A DNA stretch of 64,000 nucleotides from Gemmatimonadota bacterium (GCA_020344215.1 CP070815.1:440846-504845); one strand, 5' to 3'; positions 17,416-25,778 are shown, counted from the first letter of the stretch. The notes: a model not told the origin generated them from the sequence alone. Translations and numbers: made by a program.

Positions 17416-19284
17416 ATGCGAGGGATGAGAGTCTTGTACTTGGAGAGGGCGGTGGGCGATCCGAGGAGGGTGCGGGTGCTCGTGGTGATCTGCGTGGCGC
17501 TGGCCGCCATCGCCGTCTACATCAGCTCTTTGGGCAACCAGTTCGCGTACGACGACATCTACGTCATCCAGGACCGGGGATCGGTTCACGAGCTGAGTAG
17601 GCTCCCGGAACTCATCACGGACAGCTACTGGCCCGGGGGGTTCTACGATGCCGGCCTTTACCGACCGCTGACGATGGCCACCTTCGCGGTCGATTGGGCG
17701 GTGTGGGGCGGGGCGCCTTTCGGCCTGCACCTCACCAACGTCTTGCTTCACGCGGCTGCGTGCGCGCTTGTAGGTCTCTTCCTCCTCCTCTTCTTCCCGT
17801 GGTGGGCGGCACTGGCCGGCGGCCTGGTCTTCGCCGTGCATCCGATCCATACCGAGGCTGTGGCGAGCCTGGTGGGTCGAGCGGAGATGCTGACGACCCT
17901 GTTCGTCCTGGTTGCCGCCATGGTCTACGTCAAGGCGGGTCGGAGCGGAGGGCTCACGGTTGGCAGGGTGGCTGTCATCGCCGTGTGCTACTTCCTGGCC
18001 AGTATCTCGAAGGAAGTCGGTGTCGTCTTGCCGGGGCTGCTGCTGGCCACGGATCTGCCGCTCTTGGCTCGGCGGCAGCTGGGCACGCCGAGGGAGTACG
18101 TTCGAACCAGAGTGACGCTGTTCGCCGTGCTGACAGGTATCCTGGCGCTGGTCCTCGCCCTTCGCTGGGCGGTCCTGGGCAGCGCGGTCGATAGCACACC
18201 TCACCTGACCTTCTCCCTCGATCACAGCTTCACGACCCGGCTCTTCACCATGGCCAGGATCTGGCCGCGCTACTTCGAGTTGTTGGCGGTTCCCTGGGAT
18301 CTTTCTTCGGACTACTCGCCGGCGACCGTCCTGCCGGTGGCCGGTCTGACCCCCCTGGGAGCCGTCGGTTTCCTGCTCGTGCTTTCGAGCCTGGTCATCG
18401 TCGTGGTCAGCTTCCGCCGCGCTCCCGAGTTCGCCATGGCGGCGGGCTGGGCCGCCATCGCTCTTCTGCCGGTCTGCAATCTGATCATTGCGGCTGAGAT
18501 CTTGCTGGCGGAGCGCACCCTCTATATCCCGTCGCTGGCGGTCTCGATCGTTGTCGCTCTGCTGCTCGTCAGAACGCCTGCCCCCCGCAAGAGCTGGCTG
18601 GTGGCCGGTGTGGCCCTCTGGGTGTCGGTGTTCTCGGTCGTGACGGTGAGGCGAAACCCGGTTTGGCGTGACACGTGGACCCTGATGGAGGAACTGCGCC
18701 AGAAGCACCCGGAATCCGCTCGCTTTCTCTTCTACTTCGCCGACTTAACGTATCAGCGGAGCGGCTGGGATCAGGCGGAACCGCATTTCCGCGCCTGGCT
18801 ACGTATCTGGCCCCATCACGCGCCCTGGCTTGTCCGCTACGGTGTCGTACTATCAGAACAAGGGATGTACGAAGAGGCCCAGGTGATGATCCGCCGCGCG
18901 ATACAGTTCCGCCCGCGCGTTTGGTCCTACCACCAGATCTTGGCTGCGATTCAAATGGATGGCGGGGACCCGGAGAGTGCACTGCGTACGTTGGACGAGC
19001 TGATCGCGGAGGCCGGTGACGACCCCGACTTCCACGCGATGAGAGCCATGGCGTACGAAGCGGCCGGGGACTACTCGGCGGCGGCTCGTGCCCAGGAGAT
19101 GGCGCTCGCGGGTTGGGGGGAAGGCGTAAGCTGGCGCGCCTGGTCGTATCTGGCCCAGTTGCGCTGCGAGTCGGGTGACACGGTCGCGGCGCTGGAGGCC
19201 CTCGCCGTGGTCCGCGCGAAACCTGGAGCCCAGCCAGAGGTAGCGGACTCGCTCGAGCAGGTGTGCCGGGGCTTATCTCCCTGA
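17416..19284 (+). CDS. TMTC-like O-mannosyltransferase homolog (GT-C membrane domain plus TPRs)
   Basis: This 622-aa protein has the hallmarks of TMTC proteins: FAYDDIYVIQD (43-53), YRPLTM, LTNVLLHAAACALVG, FAVHPIHTEAV with GRAEMLT, the DUF1736-type VPWDLSSDYS, and AERTLYIPS. The C-terminal part (about 430-620) consists of TPR-like helical repeats. In animals TMTCs O-mannosylate cadherins in the ER. Bacterial relatives are poorly characterised. It ends 256 bases before pilA, which makes pilin a natural candidate acceptor. The start could also be GTG 17452, which has GGAGAGGG just upstream. Confidence 0.78.
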   Translation: MRGMRVLYLERAVGDPRRVRVLVVICVALAAIAVYISSLGNQFAYDDIYVIQDRGSVHELSRLPELITDSYWPGGFYDAGLYRPLTMATFAVDWAVWGGAPFGLHLTNVLLHAAACALVGLFLLLFFPWWAALAGGLVFAVHPIHTEAVASLVGRAEMLTTLFVLVAAMVYVKAGRSGGLTVGRVAVIAVCYFLASISKEVGVVLPGLLLATDLPLLARRQLGTPREYVRTRVTLFAVLTGILALVLALRWAVLGSAVDSTPHLTFSLDHSFTTRLFTMARIWPRYFELLAVPWDLSSDYSPATVLPVAGLTPLGAVGFLLVLSSLVIVVVSFRRAPEFAMAAGWAAIALLPVCNLIIAAEILLAERTLYIPSLAVSIVVALLLVRTPAPRKSWLVAGVALWVSVFSVVTVRRNPVWRDTWTLMEELRQKHPESARFLFYFADLTYQRSGWDQAEPHFRAWLRIWPHHAPWLVRYGVVLSEQGMYEEAQVMIRRAIQFRPRVWSYHQILAAIQMDGGDPESALRTLDELIAEAGDDPDFHAMRAMAYEAAGDYSAAARAQEMALAGWGEGVSWRAWSYLAQLRCESGDTVAALEALAVVRAKPGAQPEVADSLEQVCRGLSP

Positions 19285-19339
19285 TCTGAAACGAGTTGAG
19301 CGGCCGGCCGAACGTCGCTGGAGACCGATCGCAGTTGCG

Positions 19340-19370
19340 TTGCGGGATGCGAAGACCATTGCAGAATGCG
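19340..19370 (+). promoter_or_regulatory. Candidate upstream activator sites for a PilR-type regulator
   Basis: TTGCGGGATGCG (19340-19351) and TTGCAGAATGCG (19359-19370) are direct repeats with starts 19 bp apart. They lie about 95-125 bp upstream of the sigma-54 -24 box, the usual distance for enhancer-binding proteins. The core recurs upstream of pilS. Confidence 0.45.
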
Positions 19371-19462
19371 GTTTCTGAGGGTAGGTCCCGTCCGGCGGGG
19401 CGGGGGCGGGCGACAGCCGCAACACTTTGCTATATAAGGGGTTGCACCGGTGGCCCCGAAGT

Positions 19463-19477
19463 TGGCCCCGTCTTTGC
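19463..19477 (+). promoter_or_regulatory. Sigma-54 promoter of pilA
   Basis: TGGCCCCGTCTTTGC has GG (19464-19465) and GC (19476-19477) at the exact spacing of -24/-12 promoters, and it matches TGGCAC-N5-TTGC at all but one of the conserved bases. Transcription would start near 19489, 52 bases before the ATG. pilA is sigma-54-dependent in several bacteria. Confidence 0.75.
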
Positions 19478-19540
19478 TCATTGAAGGGCGGAAGGAATTG
19501 TTCGAACCCGGGCGAGAACACGGAAGAAGGAGGGTAAGAC

Positions 19541-19930
19541 ATGTCACGCAAGGGTTTCACGTTGATCGAGCTTCTGATTGTGGTCGTGATTATCGGCATT
19601 CTGGCCGCGATCGCGATCCCGAAGTTCGCCAACACCAAGGAGAAGGCCTACGTTTCGGCCATGAAGTCGGACCTGAGGAACTTGGCGGCGGCTGAGGAGG
19701 CGTACTTCGCCGACGAGCTCAGCTACACCACGACTCTGGGCAACCTCGACTTCAACACGACGAACCAGGTCAACATCAGCATAAGCGCCGGGACCGCGAA
19801 GGGTTGGGGCGCTTCGGCGACGCACGACGGCCTGAAGGCAGGGAGCAGCTGCGCCATCTACTATGGCGGTGTAGCGGCCGTCTCGCCGGCTACTCTCGAA
19901 GGTGTGATCGAGTGCACCATCGTGAAGTAG
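19541..19930 (+). CDS. pilA: Type IV major pilin (type IVa)
   Basis: This 129-aa prepilin has a 5-residue leader ending in Gly (MSRKG), cleaved before Phe1. Glu5 of the mature protein is present (FTLIE), followed by a hydrophobic stem (about 11-26) with the typical IPKFANTKEKA turn. Two cysteines (104 and 125) can close a C-terminal disulfide loop. The globular part is small and Ser/Thr-rich, with runs such as TTT and NTT that could be O-glycosylated. A sigma-54 promoter, a strong ribosome-binding site and a strong terminator make it a separate, highly expressed unit. PilD is encoded at 54736. Confidence 0.93.
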   Translation: MSRKGFTLIELLIVVVIIGILAAIAIPKFANTKEKAYVSAMKSDLRNLAAAEEAYFADELSYTTTLGNLDFNTTNQVNISISAGTAKGWGASATHDGLKAGSSCAIYYGGVAAVSPATLEGVIECTIVK

Positions 19931-19969
19931 CGATGATGTAGCCGAGATTTCCGATCTCGGGACAAAGGG

Positions 19970-20002
19970 TAGCGCGGAGGGCCACCTCCGCGCTATTCTT
20001 TT
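19970..20002 (+). terminator. Rho-independent terminator of pilA
   Basis: An 11-bp perfect stem (TAGCGCGGAGG with CCTCCGCGCTA) around the loop GCCA is followed by TTCTTTT. A smaller hairpin (CCGAGAT with ATCTCGG, 19942-19960) lies just upstream and may protect the 3' end of the mRNA. Confidence 0.9.
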
Positions 20003-20079
20003 AGGGCACCCCCCGCCAGATCGGCAAGGCCGATCAGATCGTTCCCCGACAGGACACTGAGACGAGCGCTGAGAGTACG

Positions 20080-21333
20080 GTGAAGCGGGTTGCCTCACTG
20101 CGTCGCGAACTGATCCTGGCACTGGCTCTATTGCTGGTTGCTGCGCTGGGGCTGGCTGCTGTCGGCGTCCTGCTGTGGCTGCCCGTCGGCGGGTCAACCG
20201 CGAGCATCGTACTGTTCCTCGTCATTCTCGTAGCTCTGGATGTCGGTATATTCCTGTTGCTTGGGGACTACCTCCTCCGCCAGATGGTGCTCAAGCCGGT
20301 GAAGGCGATCGTGCACGGCGCTGAGGCCATAGCAAGCGAGGACTTCTCGCGCCGGATTCGGGTGGAGGGCGCCCGCGAACTGGAGCGGCTGGCGGTCAGC
20401 GTGAACGAGATGGCGGAGAAGCTGATCCAGAACCAGAGGCGCCTGAGTGACAACATCCAGTCGCTGAATGAGGTGAACCGGGCACTGACGGAGGCGCGTG
20501 ACGAACTGATTCGGGCCGAGAAGTTGGCGTCGGCGGGGCAGCTGGCGGCGGGCATCGCGCACGAGATCGGCAACCCGCTCGGGGCGATCCTCGGGTACAT
20601 GGAGATAGCCGAGCGGCGGCCGACCATCGGAAAAGACATGGTGGAAGACATGCGCCGTGAGGCGCGGCGCATTGACAGGATCGTCAAAGGCCTGCTCGAC
20701 TACGCCCGGCCGCGGCAGCCGACGCAGCGGTCCATCGAGGTGAACGATGTGGTCACCGGAGCGATCGGCCTGGTCGAGGCGCAGGGCCACTTCAAGGACA
20801 TCGACTTGGCCCTGGAGCTGAGCGATGACATCACCACCGTTCACGCCGATCCGCACCAGCTCGAGCAGATCATGGTGAACCTGCTGCTAAACGCGGCACA
20901 GGCCGTCGACGGCGCGAGAGGCAGCTTTGTAAGGGTGACCACCGAGACGATCCCCTTCGAGGCGAGTCAGCCGCCCGCCAGGCGGCGCGACGATCCCCCG
21001 GGCATCGACTACTCGCACCTGCGGCGGCTGCAGGCGCGGCGCGAGGGGTTCACTCCGCCACCGTTCAGTGCAGGAACGAAGGTGGTGCGTATCTCGGTGC
21101 TGGATAACGGGCCGGGCATCCCGCCGGAGGTCATCGACCGTGTCTTCGATCCGTTCTTCAGCACCAAGGAGACGGGGCAGGGTACAGGTCTCGGGCTGGC
21201 GGTCTCAGCCCGGCTGATCGAGGGCATGGGAGGGACCATCGCCGTCGAGTGCCCTGAGGACGGCGGTGCCTGCTTTTCGATCGTCCTACCGACCGTACGT
21301 ACTGAAGACGAAGTCGAAGTCGAGGAAGATTAG
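20080..21333 (+). CDS. Sensor histidine kinase (HAMP, HisKA, HATPase), partner of the NtrC-type regulator downstream
   Basis: This 417-aa protein starts at GTG 20080. Two membrane helices (11-34 and 42-64) are joined by a loop of only about seven residues, so it has no periplasmic sensor. A HAMP linker (68-120) follows, then HisKA with His161 in GIAHEIGNPL and an HATPase domain with DNGPGIPP and GTGLGLAV. An insertion of about 35 residues sits between the N and G1 boxes. It belongs to the NtrB/AtoS-like type. Its stop overlaps the regulator start (TAGTG). Its place between pilA and the minor pilins suggests a pilus-related role. Confidence 0.85.
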   Translation: MKRVASLRRELILALALLLVAALGLAAVGVLLWLPVGGSTASIVLFLVILVALDVGIFLLLGDYLLRQMVLKPVKAIVHGAEAIASEDFSRRIRVEGARELERLAVSVNEMAEKLIQNQRRLSDNIQSLNEVNRALTEARDELIRAEKLASAGQLAAGIAHEIGNPLGAILGYMEIAERRPTIGKDMVEDMRREARRIDRIVKGLLDYARPRQPTQRSIEVNDVVTGAIGLVEAQGHFKDIDLALELSDDITTVHADPHQLEQIMVNLLLNAAQAVDGARGSFVRVTTETIPFEASQPPARRRDDPPGIDYSHLRRLQARREGFTPPPFSAGTKVVRISVLDNGPGIPPEVIDRVFDPFFSTKETGQGTGLGLAVSARLIEGMGGTIAVECPEDGGACFSIVLPTVRTEDEVEVEED

Positions 21334-22697
21334 TGAAGGTACTCGTAATAGACGATGAAGCCGGGGTGCGTCGCACTCTGTCGATGATTCTGGAGGACGA
21401 AGGCTATCAGGTCATCAGCGCCTCGGACGGCAGAGAGGGCTTGGATCGTGCCTTGAAGGAGGAGCCCGACCTCATCCTCTGCGACATCCGCATGCCGCGG
21501 ATGGACGGGCTCGAATTCCTCGAACAGTACCGGAAGAAGAACGGGCAAGCGCTGGTCATCACCATCACCGCCTACGGCAGTACCGAGTTGGCGGTCGAGG
21601 CGATGAAGAAGGGTGCCTACGACTACCTCCCCAAGCCGTTCACCACCGCCGAGGTCGTCCTCACCCTGCGCAAAGCGGAGGAACGGGAGAAGCTGCGGCG
21701 CGAGGTCACCCGCTTGCGACAGCGGGTCAAGGCGGACCAGCGCTATCCGGAGATAGTTGCTAAGAGCGCCGGGATGCGGGAGGCGGTGGAACTTGCCACG
21801 AAGGTGGCTCAGCACCCCTCCACCGTTCTGATCACCGGTGAGAGCGGTACCGGCAAGGAGCTCATCGCCCGTCTGATCCACGGCGCCAGCCCGAGGGCGA
21901 CCCGGCCCTTCGTTCCGATCAACTGCGGCGCGATTCCAGAGAACCTGCTCGAGTCGGAGCTCTTTGGTCATGTCAAAGGCGCTTTCACCGGCGCCCACGT
22001 CGACCGGGCGGGCCTGTTCGAGGAAGCGGACGGCGGCTCCCTGTTCCTCGACGAGATCGGGGAGCTGCCGGCGCAACTACAGGTGAAGCTGCTGCGGGCC
22101 CTCCAGGAGGGGGAGATCCGGCGCGTGGGTGACAGCGCTGCCCGCAAGGTGGACGTGCGGCTGGTGGCCGCCACGGCCCGCGATCTCGAGCAGGAGGTAC
22201 GCGAAGGGAACTTCCGCTCCGACCTCTACTACCGGATCAACGTGGTGCGGATCCACCTGCCGCCGCTGCGCCAGAGAACGGAGGATATTCCGCCGCTCAC
22301 CCGCCACTTCATCGAGCGATTCGCGAAGCAGCTTGGAGTGGATGTGTCGGGCTTCGAGCCGGCGGCGATGAAGCTCCTGCTCGGCCACCCCTGGTACGGT
22401 AATGTCCGTCAGCTGGAGAACGTGGTGGAGCGGGCGATGGTCCTGGCGGAGAGGCCGACGGTCAGGCCTGAGGATCTCCCCGATGTCATCCGCCACCCGG
22501 AGACGTCCGTGGAGGGGCCGTTCGAGTCGCTCCCGGCCGACGAGCTGTCGATCAAGAAGCAGACGGCCGAGCTCGAGCGGCGTCTCATCGGCCGGGCCCT
22601 TCAGGTGACCGACGGCAACCGCACCAAGGCGGCGGAGCTGCTCGATCTCAGCTACAGGGCGCTCCTGTATAAGATCCGCGACTACGGTCTCGGCTAG
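21333..22697 (+). CDS. Sigma-54-dependent response regulator (NtrC family)
   Basis: This 454-aa protein has a receiver with D51 (CDIRMP) and K101, AAA+ Walker A GESGTGK (169-175), a canonical GAFTGA loop (216-221), Walker B FLDE, and a C-terminal Fis-type helix-turn-helix ([10 protein letters not shown]). It is fully equipped for phosphorylation and sigma-54 activation, and pairs with the overlapping kinase upstream. With PilR it is the second NtrC-type protein near the pilus genes; which of the two drives pilA cannot be told from sequence. Confidence 0.87.
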   Translation: MKVLVIDDEAGVRRTLSMILEDEGYQVISASDGREGLDRALKEEPDLILCDIRMPRMDGLEFLEQYRKKNGQALVITITAYGSTELAVEAMKKGAYDYLPKPFTTAEVVLTLRKAEEREKLRREVTRLRQRVKADQRYPEIVAKSAGMREAVELATKVAQHPSTVLITGESGTGKELIARLIHGASPRATRPFVPINCGAIPENLLESELFGHVKGAFTGAHVDRAGLFEEADGGSLFLDEIGELPAQLQVKLLRALQEGEIRRVGDSAARKVDVRLVAATARDLEQEVREGNFRSDLYYRINVVRIHLPPLRQRTEDIPPLTRHFIERFAKQLGVDVSGFEPAAMKLLLGHPWYGNVRQLENVVERAMVLAERPTVRPEDLPDVIRHPETSVEGPFESLPADELSIKKQTAELERRLIGRALQVTDGNRTKAAELLDLSYRALLYKIRDYGLG

Positions 22698-22758
22698 AGC
22701 CGTCCCCCGGCGTTGATCTTCCTTTGACACCTTGTCGCTAATCTGACCCCACGATAGC

Positions 22759-22778
22759 GGCCGGGGCCATCACCGGCC
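22759..22778 (+). other. GC-rich hairpin after the NtrC-type gene
   Basis: GGCCGG and CCGGCC form a 6-bp stem with an 8-base loop in the 114-base gap before the minor pilins. No T-tract follows, so termination is doubtful. Confidence 0.3.
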
Positions 22779-22811
22779 CTGCCGCCCGACCGAAGTCTGC
22801 AAAGTCGAGGT

Positions 22812-23297
22812 ATGTGGGAGATGCGATCAACGAGGGGGACATCGCTCGCTGAGGTCGTGATCGTGCTCGTCACTCTCGCCGCCCTGCTGCTCATCGCGGT
22901 ACCGAGCTTGGCGCGCGCGCGTAGCCGGGTAGAGTTGGCGGCAGCTCGCCAGGCGTTCGCGTCGGCACACGCCATGGCCCGCCAGATCGCCGCCCAGTAC
23001 GGCCGGATCAGCCGGCTCCACCTCGACCCCGGGGGCCGCCGGTTCTGGGTCGCGGTCGATACGAGCAGCCGGATAGGCGTCGAGGCTCTGGACACGATCA
23101 TCTATGTGACGTTGGGCGGGGCGGGCTCCTCGGGCGTGGAGGTCGAGGCGGCACCGCGGACCTTGTGCTTCGACCCTCGCGGGCTGGCCACATCGCGCGG
23201 CGACTGCGATCTGCCGAACCACACCGTCGTGCTCCGCCACGGGGATCTCGCCGACACGGTCACCATCTCGCGGCTGGGACGGCTGCTGCGCCGATGA
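22812..23297 (+). CDS. fimT: Minor pilin/pseudopilin, FimT/GspH-like
   Basis: This 161-aa protein has a class III prepilin leader: Arg-Gly followed by TSLAEVVIVL, with Glu at mature position 5 and a hydrophobic helix to about residue 30. FimT/GspH proteins start minor-pilin operons and prime pilus assembly. Two cysteines lie in the C-terminal half. Two ATG starts are possible (22812 or 22821); the second gives a shorter leader and better spacing from GAGG. It overlaps the next gene by ATGA and is the first of four chained genes. Confidence 0.72.
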   Translation: MWEMRSTRGTSLAEVVIVLVTLAALLLIAVPSLARARSRVELAAARQAFASAHAMARQIAAQYGRISRLHLDPGGRRFWVAVDTSSRIGVEALDTIIYVTLGGAGSSGVEVEAAPRTLCFDPRGLATSRGDCDLPNHTVVLRHGDLADTVTISRLGRLLRR

Positions 23298-23653
23298 GAC
23301 GCACGACAGCGACCGGGAGCCGGTCGGGCTTCACTCTGGTGGAGATGCTCGTTGCGGTCACAGTTCTTGCCGTTGGCCTCCTCGGCCTCTCGGCTACCAT
23401 GGGCGTCGTTGCCACGAGCATGAATGCCTCGCTTCTGGAGACCCGACTCGCGACTGGCGCGCAGGCCGAGATGGAGAGTCTGCTGGTAGCAGCGGCGCCT
23501 CGGCCCGGATCGGGAGAGCGAGAGGCGCGAGGCTTACGCATAGGTTGGGAGGTGGGAGGGACAGGCCTGAGAGAGATCCGCGTCTTCGTGCGGGGTCAGC
23601 TTCGTGGTGCCCAGGCGACGGATACCCTCGCTACCTTGGTTTGCGCGCGATGA
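23294..23653 (+). CDS. pilV: Minor pilin, PilV-like
   Basis: This 119-aa protein starts at the ATG overlapping the fimT stop. An open frame extends upstream but lies within fimT. The leader is MRRTTATGSRSG, then FTLVEMLVAVTVLAVGLLGL: cleavage after Gly, Glu5 and the extra Gly-Leu pattern typical of PilV. Only one cysteine is visible, near the C-terminus. PilV helps form the minor-pilin priming tip in other systems. Stop and next start overlap (ATGA). Confidence 0.75.
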   Translation: MRRTTATGSRSGFTLVEMLVAVTVLAVGLLGLSATMGVVATSMNASLLETRLATGAQAEMESLLVAAAPRPGSGEREARGLRIGWEVGGTGLREIRVFVRGQLRGAQATDTLATLVCAR

Positions 23654-24576
23654 GCGATCGCCACCGGGTGGGTGCCGCAATGCGGTGGTCGGAAGGTGCC
23701 CCCCGCCGGCTTGACCCGCCCGGTTACACGCTCATCGAAGTCTCACTTGTACTCTGCCTCTTGTCGGTTGTCGTAGCCTCGGCGTTTGCGGTGCTCGCCG
23801 GCCAGCGACGTTTCTACGCGGCTCACCTCCAGGTGGCAGCGGCGCGAGACGCGGCCAGGGTCGCTCTTACCTTGCTGAGCACCGAGCTCAGAGCGGCGAG
23901 CCCGGAGTCGGGTGATCTCTACGCCGTCGCGCTAGACAGCGTCGCGCTCCGCTCCTACGTCGGCTCGGGTGTCGTTTGCGGGATCAACGGGGACGAGATC
24001 GGCCTGCGGCGTATCGCGGGGACCTTCACGGGCTCGCGCAACGACAGCCTCCTGGTCTTCCTTGAACACGACTTCGAGACGGCGGCGGACGACACCTGGG
24101 TGGGCAGGGCCCTGGTGGCAACTCGCAACGCGGTCAGTGGCCGATGCCCCGATGGGCAACCTCCCGACATCGTCTTGACGGTGGACGCCGCGATACATGG
24201 CGCTCCCGTCGGGGCGCCGGTGCGTGCTTTCCGACCTTACGTCTACCGGCTGTACCAGGGGAGTGCCGGACGCTGGTGGCTGGGCCAGCGACTCCGGGAC
24301 GGCCGCTTCCAGCCCGTCACAGGGCCGTTCGCCGACCCGACCGTGGGAGGGCTCCGATTTGAGTTCCTTGGCCGTGACGGGCGCAGCACGGAGGACGCCC
24401 GCGCGGTCGTCGAGGTGCGGATCTCTGTCAGGGCTCGGAGCCCCCGACCCGTGCCGGGTAGAGCGGGACCGCGGTACCTCCACGAGTCGTTGGCCAGCGT
24501 CGTGACCCCGAGGAACAGGAGCGCTCGCGGCGCTCGGGCTGGGAGCTGCTGGCGACGCTGGGGACCGAACGAGTGA
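23650..24576 (+). CDS. pilW: Minor pilin, PilW-like
   Basis: This 308-aa protein starts at the ATG overlapping the pilV stop. The leader is long (about 30 residues) and ends Pro-Pro-Gly before YTLIEVSLVL, with Glu at mature position 5. The soluble domain of about 250 residues is the size expected for PilW. Tyr instead of Phe at mature position 1 is unusual but seen in pseudopilins. The next gene starts in a GTGA overlap. Confidence 0.72.
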   Translation: MSDRHRVGAAMRWSEGAPRRLDPPGYTLIEVSLVLCLLSVVVASAFAVLAGQRRFYAAHLQVAAARDAARVALTLLSTELRAASPESGDLYAVALDSVALRSYVGSGVVCGINGDEIGLRRIAGTFTGSRNDSLLVFLEHDFETAADDTWVGRALVATRNAVSGRCPDGQPPDIVLTVDAAIHGAPVGAPVRAFRPYVYRLYQGSAGRWWLGQRLRDGRFQPVTGPFADPTVGGLRFEFLGRDGRSTEDARAVVEVRISVRARSPRPVPGRAGPRYLHESLASVVTPRNRSARGARAGSCWRRWGPNE

Positions 24577-25736
24577 ACGGGAGCGGAATTGTGGCCGACC
24601 GGCGAGGACTGGCTCTGCTGGTGATGATTTTCGCCATTGTCATCGTCGGAGCCGTGGTGTCGACCGGATACATCGTCGCTGGCCAGCAATTCCGCATCGG
24701 CATCGGTGGCGGCGGAGCGAACGGCGCCTTCTACGCGGCCGAGGCCGGGCTCGACGCGGCGCTGTACGGCTGGGACCGCACTGTGGCGGCGATCGAGCCG
24801 GGCTCGACTCGTCTGGTAGCGTCGGGGAGCTTGAGCTCTGGCGATGAGTACTCGGTCCGGCTCACCCGCGTAGACGGGGCCCGGCACGAGAGCACGGCCT
24901 ACTACGTCATGGTCTCGACCGGCTACGCGCATGGCCCCTGGGGCGGTCGGCGGCAGGTCGCTCTGTTCCTGCGGGCGCGTCTTCCGAGCGGCATCTGTTG
25001 CGAGGCGGCTCTGGCGACGTGGGGAAATGTCACCGTGACCGGCGCGAGCACGATCAGCGGTGACGACGTGGTCGCGAGCTCCTGGGCTCCGGTTCCGGAG
25101 TCGTGCGATGGCGTGGCGGCCGATGCCGGCCCAGGGGTCGTGCTCTACGGCGGCGGCTCGCTGGTCGAGGCCTCCGGCGGCTCGGTGCAGGGCCGGCCGG
25201 CCTCCTCGAGACTGGAAGATGGTGAATCGAACCTGCTCGCGTCGCTTGACCGCTGGTTCGCTGAGCTGGCGGCAGATGCCGATCACCGTCTACCTGGCGA
25301 CACCGTTCTGGCTCGCATCGAGCCGGCGGTCGATGCCGATGGTGCGTGTGAGCCCTCGGCCGTCGATAACTGGGGTGCACCCGCTGTGCCCGGCCACCCC
25401 TGCCTCGACTACCTGCCCATCGTGCACGCGGCCGGCAACTTACGAATCACTGCGCCGAGCAGAGGTCAAGGGATCCTCCTGATCGAAGGGGACCTAGAGC
25501 TGGATGGCGGGTTCGAGTTCCACGGCGTGGTCATCGTGAAGGGGGGCATGACGATTCGGGGCGGCCGGGTGTTTGGAGGGGTCATCGTGTTCGACCTGAA
25601 CCGCGTCGGCGTGGCAGTCGGGGATGGGGCCCGAATCGAGCTCTCCAGCTGTGCCGTCGGACGGGCCCTCCGAGGGCCGAAACTCTATTTACCACACCCC
25701 CTTGCGGAATTCGCCTGGTTGGAGATATTGGAGTAG
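24573..25736 (+). CDS. pilX: PilX-like pilus assembly protein with a beta-helix-like C-terminus
   Basis: This 387-aa protein starts at GTG 24573. Its N-terminus (RRGLALLVMIFAIVIVGAV) followed by FYAAEAGLDAAL fits the PilX N-terminal domain, which lacks the usual Glu5 and is not a standard class III leader. The remaining 280 residues are much longer than typical PilX. They include short hydrophobic-glycine repeats (about 300-365, such as GILLIEGDLELDGG and VVIVKGGMTIRGG) that resemble a right-handed beta-helix. It ends the minor-pilin chain; no pilY1 or pilE follows. Confidence 0.68.
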   Translation: MNGSGIVADRRGLALLVMIFAIVIVGAVVSTGYIVAGQQFRIGIGGGGANGAFYAAEAGLDAALYGWDRTVAAIEPGSTRLVASGSLSSGDEYSVRLTRVDGARHESTAYYVMVSTGYAHGPWGGRRQVALFLRARLPSGICCEAALATWGNVTVTGASTISGDDVVASSWAPVPESCDGVAADAGPGVVLYGGGSLVEASGGSVQGRPASSRLEDGESNLLASLDRWFAELAADADHRLPGDTVLARIEPAVDADGACEPSAVDNWGAPAVPGHPCLDYLPIVHAAGNLRITAPSRGQGILLIEGDLELDGGFEFHGVVIVKGGMTIRGGRVFGGVIVFDLNRVGVAVGDGARIELSSCAVGRALRGPKLYLPHPLAEFAWLEILE

Positions 25737-25778
25737 GGCTGGCCCGGGCAGCCTGGTCCCAACTCCCCCCCGCCGTAG

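Larger units (their letters stand above)
19285..19540 (+). other. Regulatory region upstream of pilA
   Basis: This 256-base non-coding region holds two direct repeats of TTGC-NNN-ATGCG, a sigma-54 promoter and a strong ribosome-binding site (AAGGAGGG) eight to nine bases before the pilA ATG. The predicted 5' leader is about 50 bases. Confidence 0.7.

Noticed and set aside
17335..18708. Long minus-strand open frame (457 codons) opposite the TMTC-like gene
   Set aside because: It is a shadow of GC-rich codon use: the composition is dominated by Arg, Gln, Asp and His, with no domain pattern, and the plus strand encodes a clear TMTC homolog.
19429..19437. TATATAA box upstream of pilA as a sigma-70 -10 element
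   Set aside because: No acceptable -35 hexamer lies 16-18 bases upstream, while the sigma-54 site 30 bases downstream is much stronger.
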